A DNA stretch of 29,692 bases, taken from the NCBI RefSeq assembly GCF_000003815.2, contig NC_049991.1, positions 12,416,009 through 12,445,700 on the forward strand, given 5' to 3'. Positions 11,895-22,136 of this stretch are shown here, one piece after another. The translations under genes were made by a program, and so were the position numbers. The notes beneath the pieces are model-generated. The model did not search any database and had not been told where the DNA came from. It saw only the letters and a list, made by a program, of their open reading frames with translations. The DNA comes from Branchiostoma floridae (taxonomy: Eukaryota > Chordata > Leptocardii > Amphioxiformes > Branchiostomatidae). The first letter of the stretch is position 1; every line of letters starts with the position of its first letter.

Positions 11895-14800
11895 ATGGAG
11901 GGGCGTGCATGCAGGTCATGTCGTCTGCACCATTTATCTGCGGTTTTCTTGCTTTTCTTGGTGACAACAGCTGCAGGTGAGTGAAGTTACAACAGAAATG
12001 CCAATTTACAGTATATTGATGATGTAAGCGCTGATCGTACGTTGCAGATACACAGAGACCGAGAGTGCTGAATTGCATTCAACAGATTGACTTAAATTCA
12101 AGTTTCATTGCGTTACATTCATGTTCAGCTAAACGTTACCTTTTCCTACCATGTCATCTTCTGTGAAGGAAAATGCAAGATGTGCTAAAACAACCGCTTT
12201 CAGAAAATTTGGACTGCATTTGATATATTTTAGCATGAAAACGGACCTATGAGACCCTCAGATGAGAAATAACGGTTATGTTAAACCAAGTACAAGTTAC
12301 ATATGCATGTTTTATGATTTTAACGTTACATCCTCATTGACTCCGGCTCCTGTTTCCTTGTAACAGTTTAAATGAGTAGTATGTAATATGAGATATTTTT
12401 GCATGTTCATACCTTTGAGTTTGTTAACGTTATATTTTAATAAATTTTTTTGATGTATTGATGGTTGTATTGTTCAAGTAGCGCTACTGACCATGCCAAA
12501 TGCCTGTCAGGCTTTTGGCTCGATCGGTTATGCTGCTGCGATTGTGATCTGACGGCCCGGGTTCGATTCCCAGGAGTCAGGATGTTTGTATATATTGTTT
12601 CTTTCTGGTCTACTTGCCCCTCTTGTCATTTCAGTATACACAGGCTATTATACTAAGGACTCATGGTATAAATTGGAGCCAAGGTATCTTGACTCATAAT
12701 ATTTCTGCCCAAAAAGTAGCCTCATTAAGTTGCTTCGTCCATTGAAAATTGCAAAATTTTTGATTCGCTATGTACATTCCAGGAGCTGAGATCCAGGCCA
12801 CTGCCTACCTGCAGGCACAAGGGAAGGTCCAGGTGAAGCTGGGTGTGTTGGACAAACAGAACGGTGATGCTGTCGCTACCTACGATGACAGGTATACTGA
12901 TTATTCTTCAAGCTGAGGTTTCAGTCAGTGGCAATAGAAATGGCCAGGGTTTCTTATGGCTGCCTCCATCCTATTCTTGAGGCAGAGGTTTTGATTTGGT
13001 ATTTCTGACGGCAGGCTCCCATGAAAAATCCCGCCACAACTATCCCACTGACTGATTAAAAGCTCTGTTGCAGAACAGACTACAACGTCGCTCCAAAAAA
13101 TTCCATAACGAAATGATATTTCCTTTCTTCGTGGAATTTTTTTTTTAGTATTTAAAATTTATCCCTTTTGCCATTAGTCCTGAAAATGCTCATTACAGTG
13201 CCATATGTCACTCACTGCTTGAAGCCCTGTGCTGGGTGAAAGCCAACATGCCCATAACTGGCTAGCAAGGACGTGAACTTGAATAGGGCCCGGATCAGTG
13301 ACTATGACGTTCCACTGATTGATGTTCAAGCCAAGCCCCAGACATCAGACAATAGAGGTCGACTAGTTCACCTGTGTAGAAAAACAAACACCTGGTCTTT
13401 GGCAGGATATGGAAAACTTAATTGTCAGAATAACAGCGTCATAGACCAATCAGACCTCGGAACATTCTGCTTGAAATATGTGTAATGTTATTTGCTGGAA
13501 AGATGTCACAAGAAGAACTTAATAAACAAAACTATATTTCGTTCAACGATAATGATTTTATTGTGCTTAAAGTAAGAAATATATTTAGGAGAGATTGAGG
13601 CATGTTACCAATGAGTTATGACAAAATATGAGGCATGTCATTTGTGCCCTTTAAGTTTAAGAACCATAGCAGATTTGTCCATGTACAAATGCAATGTGTA
13701 CATTGTACTAGTATGCCTAGTACATGTATCTCCTCTCTGTTCCCTTGCAGACTAACAGAGAATGGCTGGGGGGTGTTGAACGTGGTGTCTGGGTTCAGGC
13801 CTAAGAAGCTGAGTGACAATGACATCATGTACCTGGCCGGGTACTTGGAGGGAGTCCTGACGCAGGAGTAAGTCTGGCCATTTCACAGCCTTTTTGTGAT
13901 GCAGTTTTTATGAAAACAAAGGATTACATTTCAGTATGCTGCACATTATCTGTGCCTAAGGAGGCCAAATCTGTATGTTACAAGAACCTAATGTGCATAA
14001 TATCCCTTTTGCCATTAGTTCTGAAATGCTCTTGACAGTGTCATATGTCACTTACTGCTTGAAGCCTTGTAGTAGGGCATGTCATTTGTGAGCATTGGTA
14101 CATAGCTGTACTAATTATGCTCTTGATTCCTATCTTTCAGGAGAATATACCAGCATTACCTGAACCTGTATGGCATCTTTTTCATGGGAAAGTCAGAAGA
14201 TTTAGTTGGCAAGGTACTGTTTATCATTGTCTGTGTTTGGATAGAATTCCACTCCTTCCTTACCCTGAACTATATGTAAAGTTAAAGTAAACAGGTTCTA
14301 TTCTTGATATTAGTCAACTAAAGCAACAATGTTATAACAATAGTCTTATGTATATAGCACAACTCGTGGAGTATTGCCATGTATCAAAGAGTGCCATTCC
14401 TGCTCTTGCTCATGTGCATTCAGTTAGATTTGGTCTTGTTTTTAGCCCCTCTGAAAGCACTTAGACTAAATTAAAATGTAATTTGCTTTTTGCTACAAAT
14501 CAATGAATGCTTTTACTCAATTTGCAACTAAAAATGAGTGTACGGGATCATACAGTATTTTCATTGGTGCTAACAGGCTTTCAGGACTGAAGGTCACAGA
14601 GTTATGTTAGCCTGGGTCCAGGCTTCTGCAGCCCAACTATCAGTATGAGGGAAGCAACATTTTGAGTTGGCTTCAGCTGAACAGGGCTGAATCCCAGGCT
14701 AGGACCCAAAAAGCACATTTGCAGTCTTTGCATATCACTCAAGAAGCTTTGACTCTATCTTCAGAATATTATGGAATATTTCTTACGTGTGTAGCAGCTT

Positions 14801-17800
14801 TGGAAAGGAAGGCCAAGTTTGAAAATAGTTTTACGCACTTACCAGATAAAAATGCCAGGTGAACCATTTTCGAACTTGACCTTTCTTTCCACAACACCTA
14901 CTCGCTACTGATGTACTTTGTGAAACACAGGTGAAGAAGTTCTACACTGCACAGGACACATGGGTGCGAGCGCAGGTGAAACAGTCCACAGACCCTGTTA
15001 TGGAACACCTGTCCTACATACTGTCCCAGTACGATGGGCTGGTGAAGGGGTACAATGACAATGTGGACCCTCCAGTGGTACGTCAAAAGTACTGTCTATC
15101 TTCTTGCAATGTATGAGCAAGCCTCAACCAATTACTGTAAATGCAGAAATGTTCGCGGTGGATTTATGTTCGTGGTTTTCGCGTTGGCCATTTCACCGCG
15201 AATTTAAACTCACCGCGAACATTTTTCCAGGGCATTAAGATACTACAGTGCATGGTGCTACCGCGAAATTAAAACCACAGCGAAAAGTCCTTTTTCCCGC
15301 TACCGCGAAATTAAATCCACGCGAACTTAAATGCATTTACAGTATGGCAACCAGCAAGCATGAAAATATCACATTATGATTATAGGGATAAGAACATAAG
15401 AACTGTCTACAACAGCGTCCTGTCAGATAATAATCTGTCAGCGCAGCTGCTAATAATCTGAGGACAGGGTAGACATAGTAAAAAAACAGGAAAAACTACA
15501 ATACTGCTTGTGATCCTTGGTTTCAGTTTTGAAATACACAGCATTATCCTATTAATTGCTTTTCTGAGTTGTCTCTCTTGTGTTTTTTTTCCAGAAACTT
15601 GACATTTTTGCCTTCCAACTGCTGAACGGAAACGGCGACACGTTTGACATCATCCCGGCTGTGAACCCCTCCTCACGACCAGACTTCTCCAACATGAGTC
15701 GGGTGGAGATCGATGACTGGGTCTCGGCTCACAGCCACTGTTCTGCTCTTGTTAAGGTAATCACAGTTCCTCCACAAATAAAGGGAGACATGGTAAAGGC
15801 AGTTGTTCTGTTTTCCTAATAACAAACAAACATTGCGAGCAATTGAGGTAGTCTTAATTATGATGTTTCTGACTTAGGGAGAAGAGATGCTGTTACAGTT
15901 ACAATGTTGCCCATACATTGACAGAATCATGACCATGAAAGGTAATCATAATGATGCTTGACTGTATGTTGTGTTGTAGGTCCGTGTACATCTCTCACTC
16001 CAGCTGGTTTAACTATGCTGCCACCATGACCATACGTTTATGTTGTGTTGTAGGTCCTGGGTGCATACGAGAACGTGTACATGTCCCACTCCGGTAGGTT
16101 TAACATGTATGATGCCACCATGACCATATATGTACATTGTGTTGTAGGTCCTGGGTGCATACGAGAACGTGTACATGTCCCACTCTAGTTGGTTTAACTA
16201 TGCTGCCACCATGACCATACATGTACACATGTACGGTGTGTTGTAGGTCCTGGGTGCATACGAGAACGTCTACATGTCCCACTCCAGCTGGTTTAACTAT
16301 GCTGCCACCATGCGTATCTACAAACACTACAACTTCAACATCGCCAACCCTGCCACTGCCACCAGGAAGATGTCCTTCTCAAGTTATCCAGGTCAGATAC
16401 TGCACTTAAAAATCATGTTCCTGAGGAATTATGAGGAAGACAGGTTTTTGGGGATGTATTTAGGCTCTGAATGTAATGTAGTTTGTGACAGCCAGGGCAG
16501 CCCATAGCGTGCTATTAACTTGCTTTACCTCTATGCAGTCCAATATATGTCCAACCTGGTATGATGCTGCTTTTTTATCAGAGCATCTGATTTCTCCCTG
16601 TATACTGACGTAGGCAAAAGAAACCTAGGCTAACGGCAAACTACACTTAGTCTAACAGACATGCTCTAAACTACAAGCTCAAGATAGATTCTGGGCTGGA
16701 CAGACAGAGCAGCACAGCAGAACTGACATGATTTTTGGAGGACAGGGAGGAGTGAAGTAGAAGTGGCTAGCTTGCTTCCAGTGCTGACATCTGATGATTG
16801 TTTATTTTGCACTTAAAAAACAATAACAATAAAGTATAGAAAAGTAAATAAAAGTGCTGGAGGAAGGGAGAAGCCTGCATGGCTTGTACAAAGCCCTCCT
16901 CCACTTAACTCAGCTAATACTAATCTAAATACAAGTGTAGTAAGTCCTAACTACAACTAATACACAGTCAAGTACAATGTAAGTATGCTGACCTACACGT
17001 CTTTTCTGCAGGTTATCTGGAGTCTCTGGATGATTTCTACCTGATGGACAGTGGACTGGTGATGCTGCAGACAACCAACAACGTCTTCAACGGCACCCTG
17101 TACGACCTGGTCAAACCAGAGTCCATCCTGGCCTGGCAGAGAGTCCGCACGGCCAACATGCTGGCCAGAAACGGTGACCAGTGGGGGGCTATCATGAACG
17201 TCCACAACTCAGGTGGGCACATCAGGGCAAGCCAGCTATCACACATCAGTCGACAAAGTATACCAGTATGTAATTAGGACAAAGCTGAAGACCAAATAGA
17301 GAGATAAAGCCATCATGTAAGGTTTTCATTGTTATTGGTTATCATTATTGGTAGTGCCAACTGCTCTTTCTTTGCAGCCAGGGGCTGAATTGTGAGGCGC
17401 TTACAATAGGCGGGACTTTTCTTTCAGTTTCATTTCTTTATTTCAGGCATTAACTGGCGCATAATAAAACAGACTGTACAATACATGTGACATAATAACA
17501 TAAATACAAGAAAACATAGTGCTTTATATATACATGATACATGCGTCTCCAGAAGTTTTTGAAGCAGATGTTGTTATGAAAAGAATACGACTTACATAAG
17601 TTACAGACTGTATGATGGAGTTAGATGAGTGGAAAAGCTGATATACAAAGGGATAGCACTGCTTTTGCTATCTGGGGTATAAAGTATCAGTACAATTAAG
17701 AAATACAAACATTTCACTGGCACTACAGGTCATCTGATTTATTATCAAATTTTCTAAAAGCTCAACCCCATTCTAATTCTGCTGGTTTGTGCGCCTTTGC

Positions 17801-20645
17801 AGGAACCTACAACAACCAGTACATGATCATCGACCTGAACCTGATTGAGCTGGGGAAGACCATCCATGACGGGGCGCTGTATGTGGTGGAGCAGATCCCA
17901 GGACTGGTCATGTCTGCTGACCAGACGGACATCCTGCGGGCAGGTGGGCAGGACTGGCGATAACACAAGTGTGCAGGAAGTGTAGAAAGCAGTTTAGATT
18001 AGGAAGATCTTGGCCGGAAGCAAATTTAGATGGCTCACAACTTCTAGCAGCAACTTGTAGTAACTTTCGTGGGACCGTGTAGCACAGTGGTAGTTTCTTC
18101 GGCCCGTGACCGAGAGGTTGCGGGTTCGAATCCGCCTGCTGTGTTACCGATCTTGTGCCCTTGGGAAAGGCACTTTATACGACTTTCCTCACTTCACTCA
18201 AGTGAAAATGAGTACCTAGCTTCGGCTTGGGCCGTCCTTCAGATAGGACGTTAAATTCAGGTCCCGTGTTCGGGCAGAGCAACACCCCAAGCACGTTAAA
18301 GAACCCGCCACATGTGCGAACATGAGCGGATCAAACCATTCCGGCCAAAATAGGGGTAGAGAATCTCCCGAGCAGCCCTCGTAACCCCTGCTTCGCCTAT
18401 TGGGTCAGTTAGTCCCCACTCATAGTGAGCAATTGGGCTGGTCTCAATCATGATGTTTCTGACCCAGGGCGAAGAATTGCTGTTACAGTTCCAATCATGT
18501 AACCCGTAACCTTGAGTGGCCTTCATGGCCTTGTTACGTGGTGACCATTCAGTAAAAAAAAACAACTGGAGATTGTTAGCCTGCATCTAAACCTAATAGA
18601 TTCTATAGCTAGGTGGAGAGCTCCTTTTGTCCTCTTTTGCATGATAAGTCACAGGCTAGCAGACATCACAACCTAGGCTATAAACTGCAATAGTATTTTA
18701 TTTCTGTGTTCTTTTACCAGGGTAAGCTCCCATAAGTGACTAACACTGCTTTTCATGAAGGCCCTGGATAGTAACATATCACCATGACAACCTAGATGGT
18801 AACATCTTTATTTAGTATAGTAATTTTTGATAATAACAACTGTTGGTAACAACCAGAAGTAGCAATCTGTGGCAAGAACCCATCATACTTGTCCTTATGG
18901 TAGCAGCCCATGGTAACAAGCGTGGTATCAACCAATGGTAACAGTGAAGTTATCTTTAAGTTTGTTCCTAACTGTTGCTCTATATTGTACCAATATGGTA
19001 ATATTGTATCTAGATGGTACTTGCTATATGTTTAATCCATAAGAATACCTTTATTATTGAAGTCAATGTACTAACCATGGTGTGAAACTAAACCCTGTTA
19101 TGATCTAAAACTTTAAGATTATTATCATCATTATTTATTATTCAGGCTACTGGCCATCCTACAATATCCCGTTCTACGAGAAAGTGTACAACCTGAGCGG
19201 GTATCCAGAGTTTGCCAAGTCCCAGGGGCTGGACTACACGTACCAGCTGGCACCCAGGGCCAAGATCTTCCGCAGGGACGCAGGCAAGGTCAAGGACATG
19301 GAATCCATGAAGGCCATCATGAGATACAACGGTAGGAACTTCAGGAGCTAATTACTCTTCTTATTTGAAGCTGTCCCTCCTACAATCACAAAAGAAGCCA
19401 CCATCCTATATATAGTAGAAGTAGTAGAGGAACAGTGTATACAGCATTGTTGGGGGTTATACTGCCCCTTATGGGGTGGCATACCCTTCCCTCTAGCTGA
19501 ATACAAGATGGGGATGCGCCAGGTCTCCCATCCAAGTGAATGATGTTAATCACTGTGTGGCTGACGCGGTATGGAAGGTCGCCAGGCCTCCATCCAGGTG
19601 GTTTGAAATGAACCCCCCAACTCCAGACCGAAAGATTTGCTGTATTTTCAGCATTTACAGATGAAAATCAACTCTGTAACAGATTACCCACACATAGAAA
19701 CATGGAGTCTTTTGTCTTCCACTGTTTCAATTGAATAAAAGGCAAACCCAACAATTTAAGAACAGGCATTTATAGTAGAGTTTGATTCTTTGCTCGTCAC
19801 TTTTCCTGTTATTTACCTGCCTTTGGGTAAGAATTTGCAATATTTTACAATGTTATACCACAAGTGTAATTGTCATAGTCTTAAACAGAATTTGCTTTTT
19901 TTCCAGACTACCTCCATGATCCCTACTCCAAAGGCAACCCCTGTAGTGCCATATGTTGCAGGAAAGACCTGGCAAAAGTTGGAGCCAAGCCAGACGGCTG
20001 CTATGACACAAAGGTAACTAGAAACTAGCCTGGGATCCAGGCTCATTGAGTTGGTCCCTCTCTGCAGCTATTGCAACACCTGGGGCAGACACTATCTAGA
20101 TCTCATGCTAATTAAGCCTTCTTTTATCCCTTTCCTATCATCACTTGTCATTGACACATCTTATAAAGTGTAAAGTTTTTTTAGGTGTGAATTACCTATC
20201 TACCTTAGTCTCTTGACTTCCAGTTCGTTAGGGGGGCAAGGTGGGATAAGGTAGCTATAAAGATAGAGATCTGTGAGGGACCATTCTACAATGTTGTCCT
20301 GCCAAAACTTTCACTGTTTCTCCCTGTACTGCGTTCCCTCCTTCCAGTGCTTCATTGCTAAAGCTTGTATCTTTTTGTTTCTTTTGTGGTTTGTCTTATG
20401 TTTCTCAAAACTTGTGCCACTTTCTTCTTTACGGGCTGATGAAATTTAACTTCATGTTTTTGCTCAACTTCCAGGTGTCTGACTACCACATGGCTAGAAA
20501 CCTGACATCCTTCGCCATCAATGGTCCAACGCTGGGCACAGGCCTTGAGCCCTTCAGCTGGTCAGACAAGTTTAAGATATCACACATTGGGCTGCCAAAC
20601 ATTTACAACTTCAGCTTTGTCACCATGACACCTGCTGAACTTTGA
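11895..20645 (+). CDS. PLBD1: phospholipase B-like protein, PLBD1-type (12 exons)
   Basis: Exons: 11895-11976, 12783-12891, 13751-13867, 14141-14213, 14931-15077, 15595-15756, 16247-16391, 17012-17212, 17803-17943, 19146-19331, 19907-20013, 20475-20645. All introns are GT-AG with matching phases. The joined frame is 1641 nt, 546 aa, close to the usual length of about 550. Residues 1-27 are a signal peptide. The family is the Ntn-hydrolase phospholipase B-like group: lysosomal or secreted, made as a precursor and cut autocatalytically before a nucleophile Cys. That Cys is best placed at residue 225 in HSHCSALVK (exon 6). Later blocks [63 protein letters not shown] and GCYDTK are PLBD1-like rather than PLBD2-like. 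Sequons include NGT, NLS, NLT and NFS. Family data support phospholipid deacylation, but the natural substrate is less certain. No canonical AATAAA was found soon after the stop; CATAAA and AATATA variants lie at about 20674-20700. No frameshift is seen. Introns 1-6, 8, 9 and 11 hold repeats. Confidence 0.95.
12502..12585 (+). mobile_element. tRNA-like relic / SINE head in PLBD1 intron 1
   Basis: The segment has a Pol III A-box-like string (TGGCTCGATCGGTTATGC) and a B box (GGTTCGATTCC) with tRNA-like spacing and the common SINE wording TGTGATCTGACGG between them. The acceptor arm does not pair convincingly and the D arm is irregular, so a working tRNA is unlikely. It reads best as the promoter head of a tRNA-derived SINE without a recognisable body. 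Confidence 0.5.
13161..13232 (+). repeat. intronic repeat, copy 1 (pairs with 14002-14072)
   Basis: About 72 bp, from ATCCCTTTTGCCATTAG through CATATGTCACT.ACTGCTTGAAGCC, recur in the same orientation in the next intron with only scattered mismatches. The two copies flank PLBD1 exon 3. Confidence 0.85.
14002..14072 (+). repeat. intronic repeat, copy 2
   Basis: This is the second copy of the block at 13161-13232, in intron 3. A short further match (GGCATGTCATTTGTG) occurs at 13631 and just after this copy at about 14078, so the duplicated or shared material may be larger than the clear block. Confidence 0.85.
14608..14701. mobile_element. 94-bp TAGCCTGGG foldback mini-element
   Basis: It begins TAGCCTGGG and ends with the reverse complement CCCAGGCTA, with further partial pairing inside (GCAGCCC near the left end, GGGCTGAAT near the right). 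A related start, TAGCCTGGGATCCAGGCT, occurs at 20026 in intron 11. It looks like a very short non-autonomous inverted-repeat element in PLBD1 intron 4. Confidence 0.45.
15133..15344. mobile_element. MITE with CTGTAAATGC terminal inverted repeats
   Basis: The left end TACTGTAAATGCAGAAATG and the right end (reverse complement TACTGTAAATGCATTTAAG) match for about 34 nt with a few mismatches. If the outer TA on each side is the target duplication, the element is 15135-15342. The interior is packed with CCGCGAA/TTCGCGG words in both orientations, so it folds on itself. It has no coding capacity, is non-autonomous, and sits in PLBD1 intron 5. A TA target site would fit Tc1/mariner-like mobilisation, which is inference. 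Confidence 0.85.
15402..15473. repeat. imperfect inverted repeat in PLBD1 intron 5
   Basis: TGTCTAC at the left is matched by GTAGACA at the right. Inside, GTCCTGTCAGATAATAATC pairs imperfectly with GATTATTAGC..GACAG-type sequence around a GCGCAGCTGC centre. It may be a small foldback element or a stem-loop in the intron transcript. Confidence 0.5.
15836..15912 (+). mobile_element. SINE tail fragment in PLBD1 intron 6
   Basis: The stretch from AGCAATTGAGGTAGTCTTAA through GATGTTTCTGACTTAGGG and TGCTGTTACAGTTACAATG matches the 3' part of the full SINE at 18428-18500. It lacks the tRNA head and most of the body. It lies just before the duplicated exon-7 fragments. Confidence 0.7.
15961..16246 (+). 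pseudogene. three extra partial copies of PLBD1 exon 7 with their 3' splice sites
   Basis: Exon-like copies begin after a TGTTGTAG acceptor at 15980, 16054 and 16148. Each runs to the ATG codon that closes the 66-nt copied part of exon 7 (16028, 16122, 16213), then a short intron-like linker (ACCATA...TGTTGTAG) leads to the next. The true exon begins after the same acceptor at 16247. The repeat unit is about 94-99 bp; the first copy has lost 17 nt. Copy 2 is altered around CCGGTAGGTTTAAC, which creates a donor-like GGTAGGT. Copy 3 is nearly identical to the exon, differing mainly at silent positions. None continues into the rest of exon 7. Used as acceptors, copies 2 and 3 reach in-frame TAG codons. 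Confidence 0.9.
16797..16915 (-). mobile_element. possible LINE 3' remnant in PLBD1 intron 7
   Basis: An A-rich stretch with TAAATAAAAG is followed by a hairpin-forming segment (GGAGGAAGGGAGAAGCC ... GGCTTGTACAAAGCCCTCCTCC). The layout resembles the A-rich 3' ends of non-LTR elements, seen here in reverse. No coding part is present. Assignment is tentative. Confidence 0.25.
17425..17520 (-). mobile_element. possible retroelement 3' end in PLBD1 intron 8
   Basis: On the minus strand it reads GCGCCAGTTAATGCCTGAAA followed at once by TAAAGAAATGAAACTG, with AATAAA at the end and an A-rich body. The form is like the probable LINE tail at 9132, but the sequence is different. It lies in intron 8, between 17213 and 17802. 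Tentative. Confidence 0.25.
18069..18562 (+). mobile_element. full-length tRNA-headed SINE in PLBD1 intron 9
   Basis: The head GGGACCGTGTAGCACAGTGG (A box) and GCGGGTTCGAATCC (B box, about 18120) form a tRNA-like Pol III promoter. The body includes CCTTGGGAAAGGCACTTTA, CGACTTTCCTCAC and TACCTAGCTTCGGCTTGG, wording I associate with amphioxus and other marine invertebrate SINEs. The tail (AGCAATTG..., GATGTTTCTGACCCAGGG) is shared with 15836-15912, and an A-run closes the copy near 18554-18561. It is about 490 bp, oriented with the gene, and has no protein-coding capacity. Confidence 0.85.
18770..18950. repeat. degenerate ATGGTAACA-type repeat
   Basis: The word GGTAACA or close variants (GATGGTAACATC, TTGGTAACAACC, CATGGTAACAAG, AATGGTAACAG) recurs about every 20-60 bases in intron 9. 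It is an old, decayed short tandem repeat, or chance enrichment. Confidence 0.4.
20026..20043. repeat. TAGCCTGGG palindrome (mini-element end)
   Basis: AGCCTGGGATCCAGGCT is a near-perfect palindrome directly after the exon 11 donor. It matches the left end of the 94-bp element at 14608, and the following ..GAGTTGG..CTGCAGC also resembles that element, suggesting a second, rearranged copy. Confidence 0.45.
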
Positions 20646-20846
20646 ACTAGAACGTCAAGAATTGGATATTCATCCATAAAGAATAATGATGGAATGAATA
20701 TAATTTGATCTAAAAGTTGAGTTGATTTCTGCTCGATTTTGCTTTTGCTGTACTTGATCTGCTTTGCCTTTGGACAGTAAGACCACTCACAACAGGAAGG
20801 CCCCCTACTTTATTGAGGTGAAACATGCTGCATTTGTTATAGCTAA

Positions 20847-21355
20847 GGCCACAGCAAGTAAATTTTATGGATGACATCCTATACAGACTGCTAAAATAGT
20901 GCAATAGGGCGGGAAAAAAACAAGATGGGTGAAAAAAAACAAGATGGCTACATTTTCAAAATAGGCACCATAATGTTGTGATGACTGTTGTAAAAAGAAT
21001 TAAAGGGACAAAACATCAGAGCCAACAAGGCATTCATTACTGTATTTAAGACATGTACGTTGTGATGTAGACTGGCATCACCAACAAACTTGGTAACCAC
21101 ACTCATAGCTTCCATATTAGTGTCACTTTTACAACTATCCAATAAGTTTCATTTCTACAACTACATTCCTGGGTACCTCGCAAGTTTTACTTCTACCAGT
21201 ACAATTATTAGGCTAAAACACAATATTTGCTCATTTTGGTACTTTATCGTCATGTTAACCCTGCAGAAGAAAAAAAAGTTCTTGTTTTTTTTCTGAAATC
21301 AGGCAAAAATTAATGCGCTCGCTGATGTCATCCATAAAATTTACTTGCTGTGGCC
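20847..21355. mobile_element. 509-bp non-autonomous TIR transposon, PIF/Harbinger-like
   Basis: Perfect 32-bp terminal inverted repeats lie at 20847-20878 and 21324-21355, beginning GGCCACAGCAAGTAAATTTT. Both ends are flanked by TAA (20844-20846 and 21356-21358), a 3-bp target duplication of TWA form. TWA duplications and ends beginning GG are typical of PIF/Harbinger, so a Tourist-like MITE is the best guess. The interior is A-rich, with a repeated ACAAGATGG word, and has no transposase. Perfect TIRs suggest fairly recent insertion. Confidence 0.85.
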
Positions 21356-21358
21356 TAA

Positions 21359-22040
21359 TAGTACAGTGCACAGCAGTTTTGTCTCACCCCATATTTTCGG
21401 CAAATCATATCAATAAGTGTGTTGGGTTCATTATTCTGCAAGTGTGTTTAAACTGCCTGAAGCTCCCATATAGATTTAACAACCTCTATAATGGCGTGTT
21501 ATCAATTCTAAACTGGATTGAAAAGAATTATCAATGTAGCATTACCACCTACACGAGAAACATGTACATTGTACGTAGTCATGAAGTTTGGACAAAGAAT
21601 ATTCAGTAATAATGAAGATTGCAATGTGTTGCCAATATTTACCACTGATGAGGATATTGATTTTGATGATGACCACTTATATGATATATCATAGCAACCA
21701 TGCACTTACCCACATGGTATTATCTTTGACAACTTCAGTTCAACTGTTATAACTGTTAATGTTAATGAACGAGTTGATTTGTATATGAGAGACTTTTTAT
21801 CTCAGTTACTTATAATTGGTGAGAACAACCCATACCTATGATTCACTTGTAAAAGCTTTAACTATGTCGGTAATGTGTCTGCAATGTTTTGATTTACTCT
21901 GTATCACATACATACAATGCATCAGATGATATATAAATGTATATACAGCTCATGTCATGATATTCTGTTGGCTCTGAAGGTGAACATAAGACCAACAGAT
22001 TGCAATAGACACCCTTTTAATGGTCGTATGTACATCATCT
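21359..22040. other. spacer without recognisable gene
   Basis: AT-rich DNA between the 509-bp TIR element and a SINE head. Short open frames exist on both strands but none shows a domain or convincing splice signals. I could not delimit a repeat here. Confidence 0.5.
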
Positions 22041-22044
22041 GTGC

Positions 22045-22136
22045 TTGGAGCTGGCAGGCTGGGAGTTGAACCCTGACCTTGACGATGGGAACGGGATTGC
22101 TTTAACCACTTACATTCTGCTTGCAGGGAACAGTAC
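22045..22136 (-). mobile_element. degenerate tRNA-derived SINE head
   Basis: On the minus strand there is an A-box-like string (TAAGTGGTTAAAGC, plus-strand 22099-22112) and a B box GGTTCAACTCC (plus-strand 22062-22072) at tRNA-like spacing. No clear cloverleaf forms, so this is a relic rather than a tRNA gene. Confidence 0.5.

Noticed and set aside
12502-12585. Possible functional tRNA gene
   Set aside because: A and B boxes are present, but the acceptor stem does not pair and the D arm is irregular. A SINE head or relic is more likely.
16148-16213. Third exon-7 copy as a true alternative (mutually exclusive) exon
   Set aside because: It has no donor at the matching place and lacks the second half of exon 7. 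Reading on meets a TAG at the next acceptor.
18069-18145. Possible functional tRNA gene at the SINE head
   Set aside because: It is continuous with a conserved SINE body and tail, so it is the Pol III promoter of a retroposon rather than a stand-alone tRNA.
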